Positions 52,671-60,481 of a stretch of DNA of 64,000 nucleotides are shown one piece after another. The stretch's first letter is position 1. Every line of letters starts with the position of its first letter. A model generated the notes under the pieces. That model saw only the letters and a program-made list of their open reading frames with translations, made no database searches and was not told the DNA's origin. Both the position numbers and the translations under genes were made by a program. Source of the DNA: Seribacter sp963934295 (lineage in GTDB: Bacteria > Verrucomicrobiota > Verrucomicrobiia > Opitutales > Seribacteraceae); assembly GCA_963934295.1 (NCBI GenBank), contig CAWVXY010000003.1, positions 62,001-126,000 on the forward strand. The letters run 5' to 3'.

Positions 52671-52967
52671 TTATCCAATGATTCCGAGGATATCGTCTTC
52701 ACGAACTAGTTGATACTCAACATCGTCAAGCTTGACCTCAGTTCCACCGTACTTACTGATTAGCACTATGTCTCCTTTTTTGACTTGAAACCCGATGTTT
52801 TTGCCATCGTCGTCTTTCTTGCCAGTTCCAAGAGCCACTACTTTAGCTTCTTGTGATTTTTCTTTAGCAGAATCTGGGATGATAATGCCGCCTTTGATTT
52901 GCTCGTCTTCATCGACATGCTTGACCAAGACGCGATCTCCCAACGGAGTTATTTTTGGTTTGCTCAT
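52671..52967 (-). CDS. groS: Co-chaperonin GroES (10 kDa)
   Basis: Lid of the GroEL cage, 98 residues. ITPLGDRVLVKHVDED opens the protein, the mobile loop EQIKGGIIIPDSAKEKSQ is intact, and GDIVLISKYGGTEVKLD is the roof region. An AAAGGA lies close upstream of the ATG. It lies 88 nt after dnaK in the same direction. The gap has no CIRCE element (no TTAGCACTC/GAGTGCTAA), so HrcA control is not supported; an AT-rich stretch there could hold a promoter of its own. Confidence 0.97.
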   Translation of the reverse strand: MSKPKITPLGDRVLVKHVDEDEQIKGGIIIPDSAKEKSQEAKVVALGTGKKDDDGKNIGFQVKKGDIVLISKYGGTEVKLDDVEYQLVREDDILGIIG

Positions 52968-53055
52968 ATTCCTTTTGTTTTTGGTTAGGTTATACTAGAT
53001 TTATAGGGTTTGGATACGAATTTTGAAAATATTCAGAATTTGTCTCCAATAGAAA

Positions 53056-55008
53056 TTAACTTTTATCTTTTTCGTCGTCCACGACTTCGAAATCAGCATC
53101 AACAATGTCATCGTCGTTCTTTTTCTTGGAATCTTCTCCACCTTCATCGGTTTCAGGCGAGGGACCTTCAGTTGGTCCTGCACCTGGCATACCTCCACTT
53201 TTCATGACTTCCTGACCTAATTCTTCAAATCCTTTTTGAAGAGAATCTTTCGCTGTTTTCAAATCGTCCAGACTGGATTCAGAATTCTCCAATACTTTTT
53301 TGGTGTCTGTTAACAATGTGGTAATTTTGGTTTTCAAATCTTCTGGTGCTTTATCTCCTAATTCATCCAATTGCTTTTCACATTGATAAACCATGGAATC
53401 CAGTTCGTTTCGAACCTGCACCTGTTCTTTCTTATCCTTATCTTGATCCGCAAATTTTTCTGCTTCCTTGCGGAGTCGATCCACTTCAGATTCATCCATA
53501 CTGGAAGAACCGGAAATTGTAATTTTTTGATCCTTACCAGTTCCTTGATCCTTAGCTGTTACATTTAAAATACCATTCGCATCTATATCAAAAGTAACTT
53601 CAATTTGTGGCGTTCCACGGGCAGCCGGTGCAATTCCATCAAGTTTGAAAGTACCTAGAGTTTTGTTGTCTTGAGACATAGATCGCTCGCCCTGCAACAC
53701 AACAATATCAACTGCAGGTTGATTATCTGCAGCAGTTGAAAAAGTTTGAGCTTTCTTCGTTGGTATCGTCGTATTCCGATCTATCATTGGGGTACAAACT
53801 CCGCCAGCAGTTTCAATCCCAAGTGTTAAAGGGGTTACATCGAGTAGAAGAACATCGTTCACATCACCTTGCAGAACAGCACCTTGAACCGCTGCACCGA
53901 TTGCGACTACTTCGTCAGGGTTGACACCTTGATTAGGATCCTTCCCTCCGAGTTCCTTAGCCAATTCAACAATTTTGGGACTACGAGTCATTCCACCAAC
54001 CAGAACCAAATTATTAACATCACCTAAACTGAGCCCCGAGTCTTTCAAACAAGCCTCAAAGGGTCCCTTTGTTCGAGCATAAAGATCATCGCAAATTTGC
54101 TCCAACTTAGATCTGGAAAGAGTTACATTTAAATGTTTAGGGCCAGAAGAATCTGCGGTAATGAAAGGAAGGTTTATATCAGTTGATTGAGAAGAAGAAA
54201 GGGACATCTTTGCCTTTTCAGCCTCTTCTTTTAACCGTTGCATCGCCATCGCGTCTCCCGATAAATCAATCCCCTGTTCGGATTTAAATTCCGCAATCAG
54301 CCAATCAATGATTTTTTGGTCCCAATTATCACCACCTAGTTGGGTGTCCCCATTTGTGGCTTTTACTTCAAAAACTCCTTCCGCAATTTCCAGAACAGAA
54401 ATATCAAAAGTACCTCCACCCAAATCATAAACGGCAATAGTCTCCTCGCCCTTTTTATCTAACCCGTAGGCCAATGAAGCAGCAGTTGGTTCATTAATGA
54501 TTCGCATTACTTCTAACCCGGCAATAGATCCAGCGTCTTTGGTGGCACGTCTTTGATCATCATTAAAATATGCGGGAACGGTAATAACAGCCTGGGTTAC
54601 TGGTTCGCCCAAATAAGCTTCAGCATCAGCTTTTAATTTCCCAAGTATCATCGAAGCTATTTGTTCAGGCATGAAAGTTTCGGATTTTCCTTCAATCTCA
54701 CACTCGATAACTGCAGCACCATTTTTGCCTTCAACTACTTTGTAAGGAAGGGTACCAATCTCATCTTTGATTTCTGCAAATTTCCGGCCAATTAATCTTT
54801 TGGCAGAAAAGATTGTATTCTCGGGGTTGGTGACGGCTTGCCTTTTAGCAGCCTGACCAACCAACCTTTCACCGTTTTTACTGAAAGCAACAATGGAGGG
54901 TGTTGTTCGAACACCTTCAGCATTCGGAATGACATTCGCGTCACCCGCTTCCATTACTGCCATACAAGAGTTACTTGTTCCTAAATCAATTCCAATTATT
55001 TTACTCAC
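53056..55008 (-). CDS. dnaK: Hsp70 chaperone DnaK
   Basis: 650 residues with a GTG start. ATPase domain: IIGIDLGTSNSCMAVMEAG, DAGSIAGLEVMRIINEPTAA, IAVYDLGGGTFDISVLE. The substrate domain follows LLLDVTPLTLGIETAGG, then a helical lid and the acidic C-terminus DADFEVVDDEKDK that binds client or co-chaperone partners. No grpE or dnaJ is adjacent, which is unusual; instead groS-groL follow. The 156-bp upstream region to rbfA has no CIRCE element. Confidence 0.97.
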   Translation of the reverse strand: MSKIIGIDLGTSNSCMAVMEAGDANVIPNAEGVRTTPSIVAFSKNGERLVGQAAKRQAVTNPENTIFSAKRLIGRKFAEIKDEIGTLPYKVVEGKNGAAVIECEIEGKSETFMPEQIASMILGKLKADAEAYLGEPVTQAVITVPAYFNDDQRRATKDAGSIAGLEVMRIINEPTAASLAYGLDKKGEETIAVYDLGGGTFDISVLEIAEGVFEVKATNGDTQLGGDNWDQKIIDWLIAEFKSEQGIDLSGDAMAMQRLKEEAEKAKMSLSSSQSTDINLPFITADSSGPKHLNVTLSRSKLEQICDDLYARTKGPFEACLKDSGLSLGDVNNLVLVGGMTRSPKIVELAKELGGKDPNQGVNPDEVVAIGAAVQGAVLQGDVNDVLLLDVTPLTLGIETAGGVCTPMIDRNTTIPTKKAQTFSTAADNQPAVDIVVLQGERSMSQDNKTLGTFKLDGIAPAARGTPQIEVTFDIDANGILNVTAKDQGTGKDQKITISGSSSMDESEVDRLRKEAEKFADQDKDKKEQVQVRNELDSMVYQCEKQLDELGDKAPEDLKTKITTLLTDTKKVLENSESSLDDLKTAKDSLQKGFEELGQEVMKSGGMPGAGPTEGPSPETDEGGEDSKKKNDDDIVDADFEVVDDEKDKS

Positions 55009-55116
55009 GCTAGTGTTATTGCAACTATCATGCCCAAACCAACATAAAACACAACCAGCTAGAAGAGAACCACTTAAGAAAAATAAAAAGCAATGTACAT
55101 AACAAAAGTTAGTTAC

Positions 55117-55127
55117 AGTGTGACACT
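55117..55127. promoter_or_regulatory. Palindrome AGTGTGACACT upstream of dnaK (possible operator)
   Basis: An 11-bp perfect dyad centred on 55122, about 110 bp upstream of the dnaK start, with a second GTGTGTC half-like sequence at 55151-55157. It lies between rbfA and dnaK and could bind a heat-shock or other regulator. No transcription factor for it is known, and the motif is short, so the call is weak. Confidence 0.25.
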
Positions 55128-55164
55128 TTGCCCCTAAATTGTCTCACGCAGTGTGTCGATTGAG

Positions 55165-55530
55165 TCACTCTTTGTCGGGGTCTGCCTCTAAATCAGGAGT
55201 GTCCAATTCGTCTAAAATTTCCATAACTCGATTACCACGCTCAATTCCGAAATCTTGAACGAAAGTTAATTTCGGGGAATATTTTAGAACCACATGCTTA
55301 CTAACTTCTTTCCGAATTTCTCCTGTATGCTTACGGAAAAAAAGAAGGGCTTCCCTTGCTTTCATTTCATCACCAATAACGGAATAGGCAACGGTTCCAT
55401 TTCTTAAATCGGCTGAAACATCTACATCTGTTATAGTCCAGCATACTGTTTCTGAACGGTACCTTCGCCTTAGGAAATTACCGATTTCTCGCTTAATTAA
55501 CTCATTTACCCGTGCTAAGCGCAGGCTCAT
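55165..55530 (-). CDS. rbfA: Ribosome-binding factor A
   Basis: 30S maturation factor of 121 residues. Starts SLRLARVNELIKREIGNFLR, then the KH-like core (DVDVSADLRNGTVAYSVIG) and VVLKYSPKLTFVQDFGIERG. The acidic C-terminal tail (DTPDLEADPDKE) is short. It begins 14 nt after infB in the same direction, the last gene of the nusA-infB-rbfA operon, as in many bacteria. Confidence 0.95.
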   Translation of the reverse strand: MSLRLARVNELIKREIGNFLRRRYRSETVCWTITDVDVSADLRNGTVAYSVIGDEMKAREALLFFRKHTGEIRKEVSKHVVLKYSPKLTFVQDFGIERGNRVMEILDELDTPDLEADPDKE

Positions 55531-55544
55531 TTAAAAATCCTAGA

Positions 55545-57866
55545 TTACAGAGAAGGGCGTATTTTATCGACTTCAAAAGTCTCAATAACATCCCCCTCTT
55601 CGTATTCATCAAAAGAGTCTAGGCGAATACCGCACTCAAAACCTGCTTTTACCTCAGTCGCATCATCCTTAAATCTCTTAAGTGTCTCAATTTTCCCTTC
55701 AACTAAAACCTTCCCTTTACGAACAAGTCGGGCACCCTTATTTCTAACAATAGAACCTTCCATTACCATAGAACCAGCAACTGTTCTTCCTTTGCTAACC
55801 TTAAACACTTGTCTAATTTCTGCACGACCTGTCTTTTTCTCAACCAATTCAGGTTCAAGCAATTCAGCCATATTATCCTTAACTAAATCTATAATCTGAT
55901 AAATGATACTATTTTGAAAAACCTTGATATCTTGATGTTTGGCTTCTCCCATTACACCATTTTCCATTTTGACATTAAATCCAATGACATCAGCTCCTGA
56001 TGTTTTAGCCATTTTAATATCGTTTTTCGTAATTTGCCCAACGTCTGATTGAAGAACTTCTAAAAGAACCTTATCACTGGTAATCAATTCCAAGGATTCA
56101 CGTAACGCCTCCAGAGAACCTCTAACATCTGCCCGTAAAATGACACGATAGGTTGTGGATTTGCTCCTAGAAATAGCAGCAAACAATGCATCTACTCCCG
56201 TGGGTTCTTCTTCCTCACCCTCAACCGGTTCAGCTGGCTCTTCTTTGTTTACCAGTTCAAAATCTTCTGCCTCTCGACGAGCTTCACGTTCATTTTTGGA
56301 ACGACTAAAAACGGCACCTGATTCAGGCACACCGGACCAACCAAGTATATTAACTGGAGTAGAAGGTGGAGCCACTTTGACCTGTTGCCCTTGATCGTCA
56401 ATCATTGCTTTTACTTTACAGTAAACCGACCCACAATGTATTGCGTCTCCAATTTTCAGGGTACCTTTTTGAATAATTACAGTTGCGGTTGGTCCACGAC
56501 CTACCTCCTGTCGGGCCTCTACAATAACCCCTTCAGTTACCGCATCAGGGTTAGCTTTTAATTCCATTAGTTCAGCTTGCAACAAAATCATATCAAGCAA
56601 GTCTTCAACCCCATCACCTTTTAATGCCGATGTTGGCACGGTGACCACTTCCCCTCCCCAGTCCTCGGAGGCAATAGAACGTTCCTGCATCTGAGTTTTT
56701 ACCTTGTCTTGGTCTGCCCCCTTCGAATCCATTTTATTAATCGCTACAACTAAAGTACCTTGGGCCCGTTGTGCAAACTTAAGGGCTTCGTCAGTTTGTG
56801 GCATAAAACCATCGTCCGCTGCCACGACTAAAACAGAGACATCAGTTAAATTTGCACCTCTTTCGCGAATTTTGGAAAACGCGGCATGTCCCGGGGTGTC
56901 AAGGAAAGTGATTTTTTGATCGTTATGCTCAATCTGATATGCACCCACATGCTGGGTTATTCCACCGGCCTCACCTGCAACAACATTCGCTTTCCTAATA
57001 GTATCCAACAATGTAGTTTTTCCATGGTCAACATGGCCAAGAATACAAACAACCGGAGGTCTCGGTTTAAGAAATTTTTCATCGTTTTCATCGACTACAA
57101 CTTTCTTTTTGGGCTCGACAGTTTCCGCTTTTTCTCCCCGATGCTTGATTTCAAGTTCAAAACCTTTGATTTTAGCAATCTTCCGGGCAACATCTTCCTC
57201 AATAGTCTGATTCATGGAAGCAAAAATACCCATTTCCATAAGTTCAGATATCAACTGAAAAGGTTTCAATCCTATAAAAGTGGCAAAGTCCCGAACTACA
57301 ATAGGAGGCTTGATTAGAATTAAATTGCCTTCCACAACCACATCAGCGTCTTCCGATGATTGATCTTGACCCGAAGATTTGATATCAGCCCCTGAACTTG
57401 AAGGAGGGGATGGTATCGCAGATTTACCTGCTGTAGAGGGAGGGGGAGGCGGTGCAGATGCACGCGTTGAAGGTGGAGGAGGAACGGAAGGAGCTTTGGA
57501 AGCAGGAGGTGGGGGTGAAACGCTTACAGGCTTATCTTTGTCCAACTTAGCTTTTTCAGCCAATTCTGCTTCTTCTTTATCTCGCTTTTCCTGATCAAGG
57601 TCCGCTTTGCTTTTAACAATGGGAGCTTTTTTTGAAGTCTCTTTCTTAATCTCAGGTTGAACATTTTCACTAGAGGTGGAAGATTCCTCTTTAGATTGGT
57701 CTTCCGGTACAGCTACTGAAAATTCATCAATAATTGATTGAGCGGTTATATTGTCAATGGATGCGGACGCACTCGTAATATCATATCCTCGTTCGGTAAG
57801 AATTTCAATAAGCTCCTTACTTGGTTTATTGACTTTCTTTGCTATTGCGTGGACACGTACACTCAT
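55545..57866 (-). CDS. infB: Translation initiation factor IF-2
   Basis: GTPase that brings fMet-tRNA to the 30S subunit. 773 residues. An IF2-N-like segment (MSVRVHAIAKKVNKPSKELIEI) opens the protein, followed by a charged and proline-rich linker (about 60-180, runs such as PPPPASKAPSVPPPPS). The G domain has VCILGHVDHGKTTLLDTI, FLDTPGHAAF and AINKMD. The C-terminal domains contain RADVRGSLEALRESLE and end DVIETFEVDKI. It follows nusA by 24 nt. The Pro-rich linker is a plausible EF-P-dependent sequence. Confidence 0.97.
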   Translation of the reverse strand: MSVRVHAIAKKVNKPSKELIEILTERGYDITSASASIDNITAQSIIDEFSVAVPEDQSKEESSTSSENVQPEIKKETSKKAPIVKSKADLDQEKRDKEEAELAEKAKLDKDKPVSVSPPPPASKAPSVPPPPSTRASAPPPPPSTAGKSAIPSPPSSSGADIKSSGQDQSSEDADVVVEGNLILIKPPIVVRDFATFIGLKPFQLISELMEMGIFASMNQTIEEDVARKIAKIKGFELEIKHRGEKAETVEPKKKVVVDENDEKFLKPRPPVVCILGHVDHGKTTLLDTIRKANVVAGEAGGITQHVGAYQIEHNDQKITFLDTPGHAAFSKIRERGANLTDVSVLVVAADDGFMPQTDEALKFAQRAQGTLVVAINKMDSKGADQDKVKTQMQERSIASEDWGGEVVTVPTSALKGDGVEDLLDMILLQAELMELKANPDAVTEGVIVEARQEVGRGPTATVIIQKGTLKIGDAIHCGSVYCKVKAMIDDQGQQVKVAPPSTPVNILGWSGVPESGAVFSRSKNEREARREAEDFELVNKEEPAEPVEGEEEEPTGVDALFAAISRSKSTTYRVILRADVRGSLEALRESLELITSDKVLLEVLQSDVGQITKNDIKMAKTSGADVIGFNVKMENGVMGEAKHQDIKVFQNSIIYQIIDLVKDNMAELLEPELVEKKTGRAEIRQVFKVSKGRTVAGSMVMEGSIVRNKGARLVRKGKVLVEGKIETLKRFKDDATEVKAGFECGIRLDSFDEYEEGDVIETFEVDKIRPSL

Positions 57867-57890
57867 AAATTTGATTCAAAAAAATTAGGC

Positions 57891-59171
57891 TTACTTTTCT
57901 TCAGTAGCGGGTTCTTCGGGTGGTGGTTCACTCGATCCACTTTCAGGAGAAACCTTGGCCAGAATGGAATCAGCAACATCCTGTTCGAATCCAAGACCAA
58001 CCAAATCAATCGCAGTAACACCTTCAAAAGCTTCGGGGCTCACAAGTCCAAAAGCAACAAGCCTGTCAGCGACTTCAAATTCAATTCCAACAGAGGTAAG
58101 GGCATCCGCAGCTTTGCTTTTTCGCTCATCAAAACCAACCTGTTTTACAACAACCTTACCAATATCCAACTTCCAGCCAAGAAGCCTGGATGTAAGTCGT
58201 GCATTGATGCCTTTTCTGCCAATAGCAACCGAAAGATCGTCTTCCACAACTTCGAAATACATTCTTCTTTTTTCCCGATCCAAAGTAACATTCTGGGGCG
58301 AAGCAGGCTTTAAAGCCTCGGCCAATTGCTCGATTGGATCTTCAAACCATCGAACGATATCAACTTTTTCTCCGTTCATCTCCCGGACAATACTTTTAAC
58401 ACGAGCTCCACGGGCTCCAACACACGCTCCCACAGGATCCACTTTAGGATCAGTGCTCTTGACACACACTTTGGTTCGGTATCCAGGTTCCCTTGCCATT
58501 GCAGCCAGAGTAACCGTACCATCTGCAATTTCAGCAACTTCCATTTCAAAAAGCTTACGTACAAAATTCAAACTTGAGCGACTTAAAATTAATTCAGGTC
58601 CTCGGCCGTGCTGTTCGAGTTTATTGAGAAGGCATCGAATTCTCTCTCCGGGTACCCAATCCTCTCCCGGGACTCTTTCACGCCAAGGAAGTAAAGCCTC
58701 GGCCTTGCCCACTTCAACCACCAAGTCTCCTCGATCTTTACGACGTACAATTCCAGTTACTAAGTTGCCAACTTGGTCTCGAAACTCATCGTAAATATGT
58801 TCTTTTTCAAATTGACGGAGTCTTTGCTTGATTGCTTGCTCAGCTGTCTTAGCGGCTATTCTCCCTAAGTAAGAAGGATCCAATTCTCGCTCAACAAAAT
58901 CTCCAACCTGAGGATTTTCAGAATACAATCGTGCCTTGTCCACATGGATTTCGCAGGATGTCTCTGATACAGACTCTACAACCTCTAATCGTGTCCAGGC
59001 CTTCATCGCACCGGTCTTTGCACTAATTTCGACTCGAACATCTCCCGAAGAATTGACTCCTCTTTCAGCAGCCGTTTTGATGGCGCCTTCAATCGTGGCG
59101 ATCATGTCTTCACGACTGATGCCCTTCTCTTTTTCCATGTATTCAAGAACTGCGAGGATTTCGCTACTCAT
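57891..59171 (-). CDS. nusA: Transcription termination/antitermination protein NusA
   Basis: RNA polymerase elongation factor, 426 residues. N-terminal domain (ILAVLEYMEKEKGISREDM), S1 domain (GNLVTGIVRRKDRGDLVVEVG), then KH1/KH2 (DPVGACVGARGARVKSIVREM and DDLSVAIGRKGINARL). The C-terminal region is short, a single helix-hairpin-helix-like segment (GLVSPEAFEGVTAIDLV) plus a Glu/Pro tail. First gene of nusA-infB-rbfA; rimP, which usually precedes it, is absent. A promoter and a terminator-like hairpin lie in front of it. Confidence 0.97.
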   Translation of the reverse strand: MSSEILAVLEYMEKEKGISREDMIATIEGAIKTAAERGVNSSGDVRVEISAKTGAMKAWTRLEVVESVSETSCEIHVDKARLYSENPQVGDFVERELDPSYLGRIAAKTAEQAIKQRLRQFEKEHIYDEFRDQVGNLVTGIVRRKDRGDLVVEVGKAEALLPWRERVPGEDWVPGERIRCLLNKLEQHGRGPELILSRSSLNFVRKLFEMEVAEIADGTVTLAAMAREPGYRTKVCVKSTDPKVDPVGACVGARGARVKSIVREMNGEKVDIVRWFEDPIEQLAEALKPASPQNVTLDREKRRMYFEVVEDDLSVAIGRKGINARLTSRLLGWKLDIGKVVVKQVGFDERKSKAADALTSVGIEFEVADRLVAFGLVSPEAFEGVTAIDLVGLGFEQDVADSILAKVSPESGSSEPPPEEPATEEK

Positions 59172-59201
59172 GATTGATGTGTTTCGGTGGGTTAATTTAT
59201 A

Positions 59202-59227
59202 AACAAAAAAAGCGAGCAGGGCTCGCT
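59202..59227 (-). terminator. Terminator-like hairpin in the nusA leader (possible attenuator)
   Basis: Reading the minus strand, AGCGAGC pairs with GCTCGCT (59211-59217 with 59221-59227, 3-nt loop), directly followed by seven T residues (59204-59210). This is a textbook Rho-independent terminator, but it sits about 30 nt upstream of the nusA start with no minus-strand gene ahead of it to end. A competing 4-bp pairing CTCG/CGAG, using the 5' arm, could act as an antiterminator; that is inference. Confidence 0.75.
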
Positions 59228-59257
59228 CCTTCGAGGATGAGACTGTTAAAAAAAATT

Positions 59258-59285
59258 AACATACCTAATTAGATGTTTTTGTCAA
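59258..59285 (-). promoter_or_regulatory. nusA: Sigma-70-type promoter for nusA operon
   Basis: On the minus strand, a perfect -35 TTGACA (59285-59280) and a -10 TATGTT (59263-59258) are spaced 16 bp apart. Transcription would begin near 59251, about 25-30 nt before the leader hairpin and about 80 nt before the nusA ATG. The region is shared with the divergent leuB gene. Confidence 0.6.
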
Positions 59286-59351
59286 TTACATCATGCATTA
59301 TGAAAGGGCTCTATGTTTTCAACGTTGCAGGATGGCCGTTAAACCTTATGG

Positions 59352-60467
59352 ATGCTCGTTTCGATGAAAACATTACGATTCACAACTCTACCCGGCGACG
59401 GGATCGGTCCGGAAGTCATGGATATCGCTCTCCAAGTACTTAGAAAACTTGGTGACCTCCACGAATTCTCCATTGAAACGAGCAACCACGATGTGGGTGG
59501 CATTGGCATAGATAACCATGGACAAGCACTTCCAGAATCTACCCTTGCTGCCTGTCGTGAAGTCGATGCAATTCTATTTGGCTCAGTGGGAGGTCCCAAA
59601 TGGGAAAACCTCCCACCCAAAGAACAACCAGAACGCGCCGCTCTTCTTCCCATAAGGAAAGCGTTTGAACTTTTTGCAAACCTCCGTCCGGGTAATCTGT
59701 ACCCCGAACTGTCGGATCTCTCTCCCCTACGCCCTGATACCGTCGCCAACGGAATTGATACCCTATGTGTCCGCGAATTAACTGGAGGAATTTATTTTGG
59801 CCAACCCAAAGAAACTAAAATTTTAGAAAACGGGGAAAAGCAGGCTATAGATACTATGGTCTACCGCACCAGCGAAATTGAACGTATCACTGAGCTAGCG
59901 ATCAAGGCGGCTTCCCTTAGAGACGGAAGGATTTGCTCTGTCGATAAAGCAAATGTACTCGAGACATCTGTGCTTTGGCGCGAAACGGTAATCAATTGTG
60001 TCCAAAAACATAATCCTGATATTGAATTATCCCATATGTATGTGGATAATGCGGCCATGCAATTGGTTCGCGATCCAAATCAATTTGATGTTCTTTTGAC
60101 TGAAAATATGTTCGGAGATATTTTATCGGACGAATTGGCTGTCATTTGCGGATCCCTTGGTATGCTCGCATCCGCATCATTAGGCACTCAGAAAAACAGT
60201 AATCATTTGCCATTCGGCCTTTATGAACCCGCAGGAGGAACGGCGCCTGATATTGCAGGCAAAGGATTGGCTAATCCATGTGCTCAGGTGCTCAGTGCCG
60301 CCCTCATGCTACGTTACAGTTTTGGGTTGGAGGAAGCCGCAACTTCAATTGAAAATGCGGTAAAAGAAACTATTCGCTCCGGACTCCGGACTGGTGATAT
60401 TGCTCAAGGTGCAGATTCAGTTGGCACTAAAGAAATGGGCCAAGCCATCATCGACCACTTGCAATAA
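59352..60467 (+). CDS. leuB: 3-isopropylmalate dehydrogenase
   Basis: NAD-dependent oxidative decarboxylation in leucine synthesis. About 371 residues. TLPGDGIGPEVMDIALQVL at the N-terminus, substrate arginines near RKAFELFANLRPGNLYP and CVRELTGGIYFG, the ENMFGDILSDELAVICGSLG metal/cofactor motif, and EPAGGTAPDIAGKGLANP near the C-terminus. Starts at 59352 and 59364 (MKTLRF) are both possible; the second fits the family N-terminus slightly better. Other leu genes are not in the window. alaS follows 14 nt later in the same direction. Confidence 0.97.
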   Translation: MLVSMKTLRFTTLPGDGIGPEVMDIALQVLRKLGDLHEFSIETSNHDVGGIGIDNHGQALPESTLAACREVDAILFGSVGGPKWENLPPKEQPERAALLPIRKAFELFANLRPGNLYPELSDLSPLRPDTVANGIDTLCVRELTGGIYFGQPKETKILENGEKQAIDTMVYRTSEIERITELAIKAASLRDGRICSVDKANVLETSVLWRETVINCVQKHNPDIELSHMYVDNAAMQLVRDPNQFDVLLTENMFGDILSDELAVICGSLGMLASASLGTQKNSNHLPFGLYEPAGGTAPDIAGKGLANPCAQVLSAALMLRYSFGLEEAATSIENAVKETIRSGLRTGDIAQGADSVGTKEMGQAIIDHLQ

Positions 60468-60481
60468 TTACTACGCTTTTC

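Noticed and set aside
57379..57594. Plus-strand reading frame rich in Gly/Glu opposite infB
   Set aside because: It is the antisense of the proline-rich IF-2 linker; composition follows from CCN codons on the real strand, and no ribosome binding site is present.
57891..58794. Long plus-strand frame opposite nusA
   Set aside because: NusA on the minus strand has S1 and KH motifs in full; the opposite frame is serine/threonine-rich noise.
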